In this document: piece after piece, positions 27,459-36,676 of the stretch
Layout: the number at the start of each line of letters is the position of its first letter
How positions within the stretch are numbered: the stretch's first letter is position 1
Translations under genes and position numbers: made by a program
DNA from: Herbiconiux aconitum
Lineage (GTDB): Bacteria > Actinomycetota > Actinomycetes > Actinomycetales > Microbacteriaceae
Assembly (NCBI RefSeq): GCF_024979235.1
Contig: NZ_JANLCM010000001.1
Location: forward strand, 1,860,001-1,924,000
Reading direction: 5' to 3'
DNA: 64,000 bases
The notes under the pieces: generated by a model
What the model was told of the DNA's origin: nothing
The model's input: the letters and a program-made list of their open reading frames with translations, nothing else
Database searches by the model: none

Positions 27459-28613
27459 ATGACAGCGACACCGACGTCGAACAAGGGCTTCGCACACGGA
27501 AGAGCCCTTCGACCGAGTTCGAAGGTGCTGCCCGAACACGCTCGCGGTCACAACCGTTCGCTGGTGCTGCAGTCCCTCTACCGCTCAGGCCGACGCAGTC
27601 GCGCCGATATCGCCCGCGAGACCGGTCTCACCCGGGTGACCGTGAGTGCCCTGGTCGCCGAGCTCATCGCCGACGGCCTCGTGGTCGAACTCGGCCAGCG
27701 CGAAGAGACCCGGCCCGGCAAGCCCGCCACCCTGCTCGATCTCGACCGCAGCGCGTTCGTGATCGTGGGCCTCGACCTTTCCGAGCACTCCACCTTCTCG
27801 GGCGCGCTGCTCGATCTCGACGGCGCCATCAGCGCCCGGGCGGAGGTCGCCCTCGCGGGCAGCACCGGCGACGCCGCGGTCGAGAAGGTCGTCGCTCTCG
27901 CGCAACAGCTGGTCGACCAGGCGACCGTGCCGATCCTCGGCATCGGCGTCGGTTCGCCCGGTGTGGTCGACCTCGGCGGCGTGGTGCTCAGCGCCCCGAA
28001 CCTGGGCTGGAACGGGATGCCCCTGCAGAGCATCCTGAACGCCCGCTTCGGTCTTCCGGTGCTCGTCGCCAACGATGCGAACGCCGCCGTGCTCGCCGAG
28101 CACAGCTTCGGCGGCGCCGACAGCGACGCCATGCTGATCACGATCGGTCACGGTGTGGGCGCGGGCTTGCTGCTCGGCGGCACCCCGCTCTTCGGCAGCC
28201 GATTCGCCGCGGGCGAGATCGGCCACGTCGTGGTCGGCACCGACGGGGGAGCGGTGTGTGCCTGCGGCAAGCGCGGCTGCCTCGAGACCTGGCTGAGCAT
28301 CCCGAACCTGATCGAACGCCTCGAGGGCGAGGATGACGCCGCGCGAACGGCCGCTCTCCGGGAAGCGGGCCAGCGGCTCGGCATCGCCCTCGCACCGGTG
28401 GTGGGGGCTCTCGACCTCAGCGAGATCATCCTGAGCGGCCCCACCGAACTCCTCGACGGACCGCTGATGGCGGCCACCGTCGAGACCCTGCGCAGTCGCA
28501 CCATGGCCGAATTCCATGGCGCGCTCACACTGCGCATGACGACGCTCGGGCAGGACATCGTTCTGCGCGGAGCGGCCGTCATGGTCCTCTCGGGCCAGCT
28601 CGGGGTCTCCTAG
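27459..28613 (+). CDS. ROK family transcriptional regulator
   Basis: A 384-residue repressor: N-terminal winged helix-turn-helix (about residues 30-85, with RSRADIARETGLTRVTVSAL), then a ROK sugar-binding domain with DLSEH in place of the ATP-binding DIGGT motif, GIGVGSPGVVD, and the zinc motif C-x-C-G-K-R-G-C-L-E. Loss of the phosphate loop fits a sensor and not a kinase. Likely ligand is GlcNAc, GlcNAc-6-P or a relative, given the neighbours. A near-perfect 25-bp operator directly before the ATG suggests autorepression and control of the divergent nagA unit. Confidence 0.88.
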   Translation: MTATPTSNKGFAHGRALRPSSKVLPEHARGHNRSLVLQSLYRSGRRSRADIARETGLTRVTVSALVAELIADGLVVELGQREETRPGKPATLLDLDRSAFVIVGLDLSEHSTFSGALLDLDGAISARAEVALAGSTGDAAVEKVVALAQQLVDQATVPILGIGVGSPGVVDLGGVVLSAPNLGWNGMPLQSILNARFGLPVLVANDANAAVLAEHSFGGADSDAMLITIGHGVGAGLLLGGTPLFGSRFAAGEIGHVVVGTDGGAVCACGKRGCLETWLSIPNLIERLEGEDDAARTAALREAGQRLGIALAPVVGALDLSEIILSGPTELLDGPLMAATVETLRSRTMAEFHGALTLRMTTLGQDIVLRGAAVMVLSGQLGVS

Positions 28614-28635
28614 ACCCGCACCACCAGAGAAGCAA

Positions 28636-28655
28636 TCCATCGCCCTAGGAAAGGT
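28636..28655 (+). repeat. CCTAGG-centred leader motif, copy 1
   Basis: TCCATCGCCCTAGGAAAGGT precedes the solute-binding protein gene and includes its ribosome binding site (AGGAAAGG). A copy lacking one A lies at 30003-30021, before the first permease gene. Confidence 0.6.
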
Positions 28656-28663
28656 AGAACACC

Positions 28664-29944
28664 ATGAGGAAGACGACACTCGCCGTCACCGCCCTCGGCG
28701 TCACGGCAGCGCTCGCGCTCGCCGGATGCGCTGGAGGCAGCTCGTCAGGAGGCAGCACCGATGCGGCCGGCGGCGCAGACATCCGCGTCTGGCTGAACGG
28801 CACCGACACGCCGGATGCCGCGCGTGAGTACCTGAAGACCACGTTCGAGAGCGAGCACCCCGGTTCGACGCTCACGATCGAGGAGCAGAGCTGGACGGGG
28901 CTGGTCGACAAGCTCACCACGAACCTCTCCGGCTCCGACAGCCCCGACGTCGTGGAGGTGGGCAACACGCAGGCCGCGGCGTTCACCTCGGCGGGCGCGT
29001 TCCTGCCGCTCACCGACGTCTACGACGAGATCGGCGGCGACGACCTGCTGCCCGGCTTCGTGGAGGCGGGCACCTACGACGGCACCTTCTACGCCGCGCC
29101 GTACTACTCCGGCGCCCGCTTGGTGTTCTACAAGAAGGACCTGCTCGCGAACGCCGGCCTGACCGTTCCCACCACCCTCGACCAGTACGTCTCGAACGGC
29201 GTCGCGCTGGCGCAGGCGAACCCGGGCGTCTCGGGAATCTACTTCCCGGGCCAGGACTGGTACAACGCTCTGCCCTACATCTGGGAGGCCGGCGGCGAGA
29301 TCGCCACGCAAGACGGCGACACGTGGACGTCAAGCTTCTCGAGCCCCGAGTCGATCGAGGGGCTGAAGCAGGTGCAGGAGGTCATGACCCAGGCATCCGT
29401 CGCTCCGAAGGACGGCAACGAGACCGATCCGCAGGTTCCGTTCTGCGAGGGCACCGTCGCCAACCTGTCGGCGCCCAGCTGGGTGAAGGGTTCCATCCTC
29501 GCCCCGGCCGACGCGGATGCGCCGGGTTGCCCCGATCAGGAAGCCAACCTCGGCGTCTACGCGCTCCCCGGTGCCGATGGCGGTGCCGCCCACGTGTTCG
29601 CGGGCGGTTCGAACATCGCGGTGGCCGCGAAGTCGGCCCATCCCGACCTCGCCACCGATGCGCTGGAGATCATGCTGAGCGACGACTACCAGACGATCCT
29701 CGGCGAGAACGGACTCGTTCCGGCCAAGCTGTCGCTGGCGTCCACCCTCGGCACCGACGACGTCGCCAAGGCGATCGCCGAAGCGGCGGGCAACGCCAAG
29801 CTCACCCCGGCGTCGCCGAAGTGGGCCGACGTGGAGGCATCCGGAGCGCTGACCGACTTCTTCGTGTCGATCGCCCAGGGCGGCGATGTGGAGCAGCTCG
29901 CGAAGGCCCTCGACGAGAAGATCGACGGCATCCTGAACTCCTAG
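28664..29944 (+). CDS. sugar ABC transporter substrate-binding lipoprotein
   Basis: A 426-residue family 1 extracellular binding protein. Signal peptide with lipobox L-A-G-C (Cys at residue 22), then a Gly/Ser linker and the mature domain starting DIRVWLNGTDTPD; hinge motif SPDVVEVGNTQAA is typical of the carbohydrate group. Best functional guess from context (nagA, nagB, GH3, ROK kinase) is GlcNAc, chitobiose or a GlcNAc-containing muropeptide sugar, comparable to NgcE-type systems. Followed by a strong hairpin, then two permease genes; no ATPase gene is present. Confidence 0.88.
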   Translation: MRKTTLAVTALGVTAALALAGCAGGSSSGGSTDAAGGADIRVWLNGTDTPDAAREYLKTTFESEHPGSTLTIEEQSWTGLVDKLTTNLSGSDSPDVVEVGNTQAAAFTSAGAFLPLTDVYDEIGGDDLLPGFVEAGTYDGTFYAAPYYSGARLVFYKKDLLANAGLTVPTTLDQYVSNGVALAQANPGVSGIYFPGQDWYNALPYIWEAGGEIATQDGDTWTSSFSSPESIEGLKQVQEVMTQASVAPKDGNETDPQVPFCEGTVANLSAPSWVKGSILAPADADAPGCPDQEANLGVYALPGADGGAAHVFAGGSNIAVAAKSAHPDLATDALEIMLSDDYQTILGENGLVPAKLSLASTLGTDDVAKAIAEAAGNAKLTPASPKWADVEASGALTDFFVSIAQGGDVEQLAKALDEKIDGILNS

Positions 29945-29960
29945 GAGAGGGATGAGAAAC

Positions 29961-29994
29961 GGTGGTGGCCACTGCGCGAACAGTGGCCACCACC
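29961..29994 (+). terminator. hairpin between binding protein and permease genes
   Basis: A perfect 14-bp stem, GGTGGTGGCCACTG (29961-29974) with its complement (29981-29994), 6-nt loop. Such intercistronic hairpins lower permease expression relative to the binding protein by partial termination or by protecting the upstream message. Confidence 0.75.
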
Positions 29995-30002
29995 GGTCCA
30001 GG

Positions 30003-30021
30003 TCCATCGCCCTAGGAAGGT
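30003..30021 (+). repeat. CCTAGG-centred leader motif, copy 2
   Basis: TCCATCGCCCTAGGAAGGT, identical to 28636-28655 apart from one missing A. It lies 35 nt before the permease ATG, after the hairpin, so it is not that gene's ribosome binding site. Confidence 0.6.
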
Positions 30022-30056
30022 GAGTGGCCCAACGCAATCTTAACGGGAGGACCCCG

Positions 30057-31046
30057 ATGAGCTCGTCCGTGACCCTGATCAGGGAGCACGAATCGGGTGG
30101 CTTGCAGGAGCTACCGCCCGAACTCGGCCCGAAGAGCCGGCGCTTGCAACGGCGCACCCGCGCGGCCCGCTTCACTCCGATCATGCTGCTCATACCGGCG
30201 CTGGTCATCCTGGCCGTGGTGATCGGCTGGCCGCTCATCCAGCTGTTCGTGATGTCGTTCCAGGAGTTCGGCCGGTCGCAGGTCTTCGGCGCCCCCGCCC
30301 CGTTCGTGGGTTTCGACAACTACGTGCGCGTGTTCAGCGATCCGCAGTTCTGGGCGGTGCTCGGCCGCAGCGTGCTGTTCTGCGTGGCCAACGTCATCAC
30401 CGCGATGGTGCTCGGCACGCTCGTGGCGCTCCTGATGCACCGCGTGAACCGGTTCTTCAAGGTGCTGGTGAGCGTCGGGCTGCTGCTCGCCTGGGCGATG
30501 CCCGCTCTCACCGCCACCATCGTGTGGGGGTGGATGTTCGACACCCAGTACGGCGTGGTGAACTACCTGCTCGAAGCGGTGTCGGGCCAGGACTTCACGA
30601 ACCACTCCTGGCTCATCGACCCGTTCTCGTTCTTCGTGGTGGCCACCATCATCGTCACCTGGGGCGCCGTGCCCTTCGTGGCGTTCACCATCTTCGCCGG
30701 GCTGACGCAGGTGCCCGACGAGGTGCTCGAGGCCTCGCAGCTCGACGGCGCCGGCGCCTGGCAGCGCTTCCGCCTGATCTTGTTCCCTTACCTGCGCTCG
30801 ATCTTCGTGGTCGTCATCATCCTGCAGGTGATCTGGGATCTGCGGGTCTTCACCCAGATCTTCGCCCTGCAAGGAATCGGCGGCATCAAGGAGCAGACCT
30901 CCACACTCGGCGTCTACATCTATCAGACCTCGCTCGGCAAGGGCGACTACGGCACGGGCGGTGCGATCGCCGTCATCATGGTGATCCTGATGGTGAGCAT
31001 CTCGCTCTTCTACGTGCGCCGCAGTCTCAAGGAGGAGGAGTCATGA
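30057..31046 (+). CDS. sugar ABC transporter permease (MalF-like)
   Basis: A 329-residue permease with six predicted helices after a 45-residue charged N-terminus, and the EAA loop EVLEASQLDGAGAWQRFRLI that docks the ATPase. It forms the membrane channel with the next gene product. ATG 30057 has GGGAGG 6 nt upstream; an upstream GTG at 30024 is in frame but less well placed. The stop overlaps the next ATG (ATGA). With no ATPase encoded, energy probably comes from a shared MsiK-type ATPase elsewhere in the genome. Confidence 0.9.
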   Translation: MSSSVTLIREHESGGLQELPPELGPKSRRLQRRTRAARFTPIMLLIPALVILAVVIGWPLIQLFVMSFQEFGRSQVFGAPAPFVGFDNYVRVFSDPQFWAVLGRSVLFCVANVITAMVLGTLVALLMHRVNRFFKVLVSVGLLLAWAMPALTATIVWGWMFDTQYGVVNYLLEAVSGQDFTNHSWLIDPFSFFVVATIIVTWGAVPFVAFTIFAGLTQVPDEVLEASQLDGAGAWQRFRLILFPYLRSIFVVVIILQVIWDLRVFTQIFALQGIGGIKEQTSTLGVYIYQTSLGKGDYGTGGAIAVIMVILMVSISLFYVRRSLKEEES

Positions 31047-31885
31047 CACGCAAGCGCACCACGGGCATCCTGCTCGGCGCCGCCTCCGTCATCGTGTTCC
31101 TGTTCTCGGTTTTCCCGGTGTACTGGATGGTGAACACCTCCCTGCAGCCCAACAACGAGATCCGCGGCACCGTGCCGAACTTCGTGCCCCAGCACCTCAC
31201 CACGGCGAACTATGAGACCGTGATCTTCGATCCGGGCCGCGCGCCGTTCCTGCCCGCACTCGGCAACTCGCTGATGGTGACCATCTCGACCGTGGTCATC
31301 GCCTTGGTCTTCGCCTTCCTGGCTTCGCTCGCGGTCAGCCGCTACCGCTTCAAGAGCCGCAAGACCTTCATCTTCGCCATCCTCATCATCCAGATGATCC
31401 CGGCCGAGGCCATGATCGTCTCCACCTACCGCGTGCTCGACGGCTGGGGCCTGCTCAACACCATCGCGGGCCTCACGCTCGTCTACGTGGCGACCGTGCT
31501 GCCCTTCACCATCTGGACGCTCCGCGGCTTCGTGAACGGCGTGCCCGTGGAGCTCGAGGAGTCGGCCATGATCGACGGATGCTCGCGGACCGGTGCGTTC
31601 TGGAGGATCACGTTCCCCCTGCTCGCACCGGGCCTCGTCGCCACGGGTGTCTTCGGCTTCATCCAGGCCTGGAACGAGTTCCTGCTCGCCCTCGTGGTGA
31701 ACTCCCGCCCCGAGATGATGACGCTGCCGGTGTGGCTGCGCACCTTCCAACAGGTCACCGGAACCACGAACTGGGCCGCCATCATGGCCGGGTCGACGCT
31801 GATGGCCATTCCAGTGATCGTGTTCTTCTTGATCGTGCAGGGCCGGATGACCTCGGGGCTCGTCAGCGGGGCGGTGAAGGGATGA
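31043..31885 (+). CDS. sugar ABC transporter permease (MalG-like)
   Basis: A 280-residue permease with six helices and the EAA motif EESAMIDGCSRTGAFWRITFP. The pair MalF-like then MalG-like is the usual order in CUT1 importers. The ATG has GGAGGAGG immediately upstream and overlaps the preceding TGA; its own stop overlaps the start of the GH3 gene, so import and intracellular hydrolysis are translationally coupled. Confidence 0.92.
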   Translation: MTRKRTTGILLGAASVIVFLFSVFPVYWMVNTSLQPNNEIRGTVPNFVPQHLTTANYETVIFDPGRAPFLPALGNSLMVTISTVVIALVFAFLASLAVSRYRFKSRKTFIFAILIIQMIPAEAMIVSTYRVLDGWGLLNTIAGLTLVYVATVLPFTIWTLRGFVNGVPVELEESAMIDGCSRTGAFWRITFPLLAPGLVATGVFGFIQAWNEFLLALVVNSRPEMMTLPVWLRTFQQVTGTTNWAAIMAGSTLMAIPVIVFFLIVQGRMTSGLVSGAVKG

Positions 31886-33381
31886 GCCGACAGCACATCC
31901 TGGGCACCCTCCTGCCCGGATTCGTGGGCACCACCCTGCCCGAGTGGGTCGAGCGCATGCTCCGCGAGGGCCTCGGTGGGGTGTGCCTGTTCCACGAGAA
32001 CGTGGTGTCGCCGACGCAGCTGCGCGAGCTGACGGATGCGATCCGTGCCGCCAATCCGGACGCCCTGATCGCGGTCGACGAGGAGGGCGGCGACGTCACC
32101 CGCCTGCACGGTGAGAGCGGAGCGCCCTTCCCGGGCAACGCCGTGCTCGGGCGGCTCGACGACCTCGACGCCACCCGCGCCGTCGCTTCAGCGGTCGGTG
32201 CGGAGCTGCGGGCTGCCGGCGTGAACATCGACTTCGCCCCCGACGTCGATGTGAACTCCAATCCGCGCAACCCCGTCATCGGCATCCGGAGTTTCGGCAG
32301 CGACCCCGCCCTCGTGGCGCGGCACGGTGCCGCCTGGGTCGAAGCCCTGCAAGCTCAGGGCGTCGCCGCGAGCATCAAACACTTCCCTGGGCACGGCGAC
32401 ACGGCACAGGATTCGCACCTGGCGTTGCCGAGTGTCGACGTGTCACTCGAGACGCTCCGCGAACGCGAGTTGCAGCCTTTCGCTGCGGCGGTGCGAGCGG
32501 GCGCGTTCACGGTCATGACGAGCCACATCCTGCTGCCGCAACTCGACCCCGGGCATCCGGCCACCTTCTCGGCCATCGTGCTCGACGGGTTGCTGCGCGA
32601 CGAGCTGGGCTTCGACGGCGTGATCGTGAGCGACGCGCTCGACATGGTGGGCGCGAGCGGCGAGACAGGAATACCGACGGCCGCCGTGCAGGCGCTCGCC
32701 GCAGGCTGCGACCTGCTCTGCATCGGCACGAAGAACACCGAGCAGCAACTGAACGAGATCGTCGACCGCGTGTCGTCGGCGCTTCGCGACGGCGAGTTGA
32801 CGGTGGCCAGGCTCGCCGAGGCCACCGTGCGGCTGCGGCAACTGGGCGAGCGCATCCGCGACGCCGAAGCGCGAGCAGACGGCGCCGGCGTTCCGGCGAC
32901 CGGGGTTCCGCTCGGTCGCGTCGAGGCACCGACGATGCCGGATGTGCGTCGCGTCGCCTCCGCCTTCTCGATCGCACCGTCGGTCGCCGCAGAACTGCAC
33001 GGCTCCGGTTGGGTGGTGCTGCGCCTCGACACGGTCGCCAACATCGCGGTCGGCATCTCCGCCTGGGGGCCGTTCGCCGCGTTGGAGGCATCGGGGCCAC
33101 GGCTCCCCGTCATCGCGGTGACCGAGGAGGACTGGAACGAGCGGATCGGACATATGCCGTCGGAGGCATCTCTTCTCGTCATCGGCAAAGACAATCAACG
33201 ACGACCGTGGGTGGTCGCGCTCGTCGACGAGCTCCGCACCCGCCACGAGCGGGTCGTGAGCGTCGACATGGGCTGGCCGGGCGACGACCCGGCCTACGCC
33301 GGGATCGCGACGTTCGGGGCATCCGGACTCGTCGGCGCCGCTTTCGCCGACCTGCTCCGCGAGAGCGGGGTGCGCGCGTGA
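31882..33381 (+). CDS. GH3 beta-N-acetylhexosaminidase (NagZ-like) or phosphorylase
   Basis: A 499-residue family 3 glycosidase without signal peptide, so it acts in the cytosol on imported sugars. Markers: VDEEGGDVTRL, KHFPGHGDTAQDSH (residues 166-179, with the NagZ-specific Asp177-His179 acid/base dyad) and VIVSDALDMVG (nucleophile Asp). A C-terminal second domain of about 150 residues follows, as in two-domain NagZ. It should release GlcNAc from GlcNAc-MurNAc or chitobiose. The actinobacterial homologue Nag3 of Cellulomonas is reported to be a phosphorylase, so GlcNAc-1-P is a possible product. ATG overlaps the permease stop; stop overlaps the kinase start. Confidence 0.9.
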   Translation: MSRQHILGTLLPGFVGTTLPEWVERMLREGLGGVCLFHENVVSPTQLRELTDAIRAANPDALIAVDEEGGDVTRLHGESGAPFPGNAVLGRLDDLDATRAVASAVGAELRAAGVNIDFAPDVDVNSNPRNPVIGIRSFGSDPALVARHGAAWVEALQAQGVAASIKHFPGHGDTAQDSHLALPSVDVSLETLRERELQPFAAAVRAGAFTVMTSHILLPQLDPGHPATFSAIVLDGLLRDELGFDGVIVSDALDMVGASGETGIPTAAVQALAAGCDLLCIGTKNTEQQLNEIVDRVSSALRDGELTVARLAEATVRLRQLGERIRDAEARADGAGVPATGVPLGRVEAPTMPDVRRVASAFSIAPSVAAELHGSGWVVLRLDTVANIAVGISAWGPFAALEASGPRLPVIAVTEEDWNERIGHMPSEASLLVIGKDNQRRPWVVALVDELRTRHERVVSVDMGWPGDDPAYAGIATFGASGLVGAAFADLLRESGVRA

Positions 33382-34361
33382 GGCTCGGGCTCGACATCGG
33401 CGGAACGAAGACGGATGCGGTCGCGGTCGACGACGACGGCACGATCGTCGACCGCGTGCGGCTCGCCACCGGCTTCGGGCCGGAGGCGGTCATCCGCACG
33501 GCCATCGAGGGGGTGACGCGCATCTCGCAGATCACCGGCGTGCCGGTGGACGGCTTCGAATCGGTGGGCATCGGCATCCCGGGCCAGGTCGATGTCGTCA
33601 CCGGCAACGTCTCCCACGCCGTCAATCTCGGCTTCGACGAACTCGACGTCGGCCGCCGCCTCAGCGTGGCGCTCGGGCTCGACGTCAAGGTCGAGAACGA
33701 CGTCAAGGCGGCGGCGCTCGGCGCCTACCACCTGATGACGGCGCAGCCCGGGCTGACGGCTCGGTCGATCGCCTACCTCAACCTCGGCACCGGGCTCGCC
33801 GCAGGCCTCGTGATCGACGGTGCGTTGTGGCGCGGAGCGAGGGGGACCGCGGGCGAGATCGGGCACATCCCGGTCGATCCGAACGGCGTGCTCTGCCCGT
33901 GTGGACAGCGCGGATGCCTGGAGACCGTGGCCTCGGGCTCGGCGATCGCCCGCCAGTGGGTGACCGACGACCCCATCCCGGCTCGTTCGCTGCTGGCCGC
34001 CGCAGACGCCGGCGATGCGGCGGCGCTCGCCATCCGATCGCTGTTGGTCGACAACGTGGCCGCGGCGGTGCGCGTGCTCGTGCTCACCGTCGACGTGGAG
34101 ATCGTGATGATCGGCGGCGGACTCAGCGCCATCGGAGCCTGGCTGCTCGACGAGGTGCGCCGGGTTCTGACATCCTGGGCGGTGGAGTCGCCGTTCCTGG
34201 CGTCGCTCGGTCTCGACAGCCGGGTGCAGCTGGTTCCGGCAGGGTTCCCGGCTGCTGCGGTCGGCGCGGCCCTGGTGGGCGCTCCGCTCGCCGGGGCATC
34301 CCGGACGGATGTCGGCACGCCGACGGGTCAGGGAGAGAAGGTCGCCACGTGGCAGAAGTGA
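33378..34361 (+). CDS. ROK family sugar kinase, likely GlcNAc kinase
   Basis: A 327-residue kinase: LGLDIGGTKTDAVAVD phosphate loop, GIGIPGQVD, the catalytic Asp in VENDVKAAALGAY, NLGTGLAAGLVIDG and the zinc motif C-P-C-G-Q-R-G-C-L-E. An intact DIGGTKT loop separates it from the ROK regulator at 27459. It would phosphorylate the GlcNAc released by the GH3 enzyme, giving the substrate for NagA. GTG start overlaps the GH3 stop (GTGA). The stop lies 13 nt inside the nagB gene. Confidence 0.88.
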   Translation: MRLGLDIGGTKTDAVAVDDDGTIVDRVRLATGFGPEAVIRTAIEGVTRISQITGVPVDGFESVGIGIPGQVDVVTGNVSHAVNLGFDELDVGRRLSVALGLDVKVENDVKAAALGAYHLMTAQPGLTARSIAYLNLGTGLAAGLVIDGALWRGARGTAGEIGHIPVDPNGVLCPCGQRGCLETVASGSAIARQWVTDDPIPARSLLAAADAGDAAALAIRSLLVDNVAAAVRVLVLTVDVEIVMIGGGLSAIGAWLLDEVRRVLTSWAVESPFLASLGLDSRVQLVPAGFPAAAVGAALVGAPLAGASRTDVGTPTGQGEKVATWQK

Positions 34362-35137
34362 TCGTCGTCAGAAATCGCGAGGCGGCCGGTGCCCTGGTGG
34401 CCGAGGCGATCGAGCGGCTGGTGGCGGGCAAGAGGGATGCCGTGCTCGGCCTCGCGACGGGCGACACGCCCCTGCCCGTCTACCGCGCTCTCGCCGAACG
34501 CGTCGCGCTCGGGCTCGATCTCTCGGCGGTACGCGGGTTCGCGCTCGACGAATACGTGGGCATCCCGGTCGCGCATCCGGAGAGCTACCACTCGGTCATC
34601 GACCGCGAGGTGATCGGCCCCCTGCGACTGAACCCTGCGGCCGTCCACGTGCCCGACGGCCGGGCACTCGGCATCGAGACGGCGGGGGAGCGATTTGAGC
34701 ATGCCATCGTCGCGGCCGGCGGGGTCGACCTCCAGATTCTGGGTGTGGGCACCGATGGGCACATCGGCTTCAACGAACCCGGTTCGTCGTTCGCCTCGCT
34801 CACCCGGGTGAAGACGCTCACGAAGCAGACGCGGGAGGACAACGCACGGTTCTTCGCCTCGGTCGACGAGGTACCGATCCACAGCATCACGCAAGGGCTC
34901 GGCACCATCCTCCGCGCGAAGCGACTCGTGCTGTTGGCGTTCGGAGCCGCCAAGGCGCATGCGATCGCGGCGGCGGTGGAGGGGCCGCTCACGGCGAGTG
35001 TTCCGGCATCGGCCATCCAGCTTCATCCGAGGGCCAGCGTCGTGGTCGACGAGGAGGCCGCGAGCATGCTCCTCGAGCTCGACTACTACCTCGACGCCTT
35101 CTCGAACAAGCCCACCTGGGACCCGGTCATCATCTGA
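34349..35137 (+). CDS. nagB: glucosamine-6-phosphate deaminase, first copy
   Basis: Isomerises and deaminates GlcN-6-P to fructose-6-P and ammonia, the last step of the GlcNAc route. The 262 residues show LGLATGDTP, ALDEYVG (general base Asp), GVGTDGHIGFNEPGSSF (active-site Asp-His-Glu) and HSITQGLGTIL. GTG 34349 with GGGAGAGAAGG 7 nt upstream is inside the kinase gene, so the two overlap by 13 nt. A second nagB, with Asn in place of Asp in the D-G-H motif, lies at 45414. Confidence 0.93.
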   Translation: MAEVIVVRNREAAGALVAEAIERLVAGKRDAVLGLATGDTPLPVYRALAERVALGLDLSAVRGFALDEYVGIPVAHPESYHSVIDREVIGPLRLNPAAVHVPDGRALGIETAGERFEHAIVAAGGVDLQILGVGTDGHIGFNEPGSSFASLTRVKTLTKQTREDNARFFASVDEVPIHSITQGLGTILRAKRLVLLAFGAAKAHAIAAAVEGPLTASVPASAIQLHPRASVVVDEEAASMLLELDYYLDAFSNKPTWDPVII

Positions 35138-35144
35138 CACCGCC

Positions 35145-36449
35145 TCAACGCGGTTGCGGGGTGCCGATGTGTTTCTGGGCCATCAAGGGGATGGGCGAGG
35201 AGATGCGGGCCGCTTTGCCGGCCGCGAGGTTCTTCGCCTGCTCCCGGATGTAGCCCGGGATGTGCGCGGAGATGGAAGGATGTGCTGGCACGACCCGCGT
35301 CGCCTCGACAATGCGGGCGAGCGTGTCATCGACGACCGCCGCGGCCCGCGTTTCGGCCAGCCCCCAGCTCACTGCCTCGGCCACGAGATCAGCGCGCGTG
35401 ATGTCCGGCTGCGACCAGCGACCGTTCACCCGCATCGACAGCGACTGCGTCGCGCCGTAGGCCAGCGCGAGCGGAGCCGCGTCGTAGAACGGCGCAAGAG
35501 TGGTGGCCCCGTCGTGGTCATGCAGCAGCGAGAAGTTCTTGGCGTGGGCATCCGTGTTGCCGGATGCGACGTTCAGGGTGGTGTACCGCAAGAGCTTCTC
35601 GGTGTCTGGCCGCCCGGGTGCGAAGACCGTGCGCTGCGGATCGAGGAGTGCAGCGACCGACGCGAGCGACGCGCGGGCGTCGTTCTGCTCGAACTTCTCG
35701 TTTCCACCCCAGGGCAGACCGATCGCCTGCCCGGCATCCTCTTGATGCAACCGCTCGAAGCCGGAGTCGCGGCGACGGCGGTCGTAGCGTTCGACGACGA
35801 GCACCGCTCTCTCGCCGATCTGCTCGACCCAGGTCTCGAACGGAGACAGTCCGATCTCGCGTGCGATCGTGAGGGTGAAATGCTCGCTGTCCACAGTCGC
35901 ACGATCCTCCATGGCGACGGGTTTCAGGATGTGAGTCGAGGGAAGCGTTCCGTTGCCGCGCAGCCAACGACCATCGGCGCGGGTAAGAGTGAGCTTGCGC
36001 TGGAACCCCGGCAGGGCCGAGCCACCACCTCCCACGAGGAATCCGGATGCGCCGGCCAGTAGCTGGTCGATCTGCTCCGTCGTGAGCAGCTGCGGTTCGC
36101 GAGCCTCCCGCGGATCGCCGATCTGAAGCGCGCCGGCAAGGTCGGCACCGATGCGGGTCAACAGGCCCAGGAGGTCGGTGGTGGTCGACTTCGTTTCAGC
36201 TGCCAGTCGTTCGAGGTGGCGCCCTTCGGGAAGGAGGGCGCCGAAGAAGGAATCCGTCAGGTCGGGGGACGAGAAGCCGACACGTAAGGAGCGGCTGAGG
36301 ACGGGCGAGTTGAGGCCCCAGCGCTCTTCGGCGTCGCGCGACCAGCGGAGGACTACGCTGCCTCCCCGCCCGCTGCGGCCTGTCTCCGCCCCGACGAGCT
36401 CACCGAGATGCGTGCCGTGAAGACGCACGGGGAGTTCGCCGTCAGTCAT
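35145..36449 (-). CDS. hipA: HipA-type serine/threonine kinase toxin
   Basis: A 434-residue HipA-family toxin: N-terminal subdomain to about residue 110 (LGELVGAETG, LNSPVLSRSLRVGF, FFGALLPEG), then the kinase-like part with a nucleotide-binding STHILKPV, the catalytic VASGNTDAHAKNFSL (Asp, Asn) and LAPFYDAAPLALAY. HipA toxins inactivate aminoacyl-tRNA synthetases or other targets by phosphorylation and induce dormancy. All core motifs appear intact. ATG 36449 overlaps hipB by 8 nt. The 20 codons open upstream of it are antitoxin sequence in another frame. The 3' end is convergent with nagB, 7 nt apart. Confidence 0.9.
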   Translation of the reverse strand: MTDGELPVRLHGTHLGELVGAETGRSGRGGSVVLRWSRDAEERWGLNSPVLSRSLRVGFSSPDLTDSFFGALLPEGRHLERLAAETKSTTTDLLGLLTRIGADLAGALQIGDPREAREPQLLTTEQIDQLLAGASGFLVGGGGSALPGFQRKLTLTRADGRWLRGNGTLPSTHILKPVAMEDRATVDSEHFTLTIAREIGLSPFETWVEQIGERAVLVVERYDRRRRDSGFERLHQEDAGQAIGLPWGGNEKFEQNDARASLASVAALLDPQRTVFAPGRPDTEKLLRYTTLNVASGNTDAHAKNFSLLHDHDGATTLAPFYDAAPLALAYGATQSLSMRVNGRWSQPDITRADLVAEAVSWGLAETRAAAVVDDTLARIVEATRVVPAHPSISAHIPGYIREQAKNLAAGKAARISSPIPLMAQKHIGTPQPR

Positions 36450-36663
36450 CCGTCGTCTCCGCGGTGAGCTGGATGCCGAGCAGGCCCAGGAGACGGAAAT
36501 AGCGAGCATCAGCTGTCTTCGGTTTGCCCGCTTCGAGTTCGTAGACGTAGCGCTGCGAGGTGCCGAGCCGTTGCGCCAGTTCCCGCTGGCTCAGGCCGTG
36601 ACGTGCTCGAAGACGCTGCACCACCCGGCCGAGATCCTGCGGAGAGGCGATGGTCGCGCGCAT
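36442..36663 (-). CDS. hipB: HipB-type antitoxin, Xre helix-turn-helix
   Basis: A 73-residue DNA-binding antitoxin: a single Xre/Cro helix-turn-helix (LGRVVQRLRARHGLSQRELAQ, then TSQRYVYELEAGKP) plus a short C-terminal tail that should contact HipA. It represses its own operon and neutralises the toxin. Three perfect GACTAC-N6-GTAGTC sites lie just upstream; TAGACT at 36695-36700 (minus strand) is the probable -10, between sites 1 and 2. GGGGG lies close before the ATG. Confidence 0.9.
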   Translation of the reverse strand: MRATIASPQDLGRVVQRLRARHGLSQRELAQRLGTSQRYVYELEAGKPKTADARYFRLLGLLGIQLTAETTDD

Positions 36664-36676
36664 GGTGCCCCCAGAC

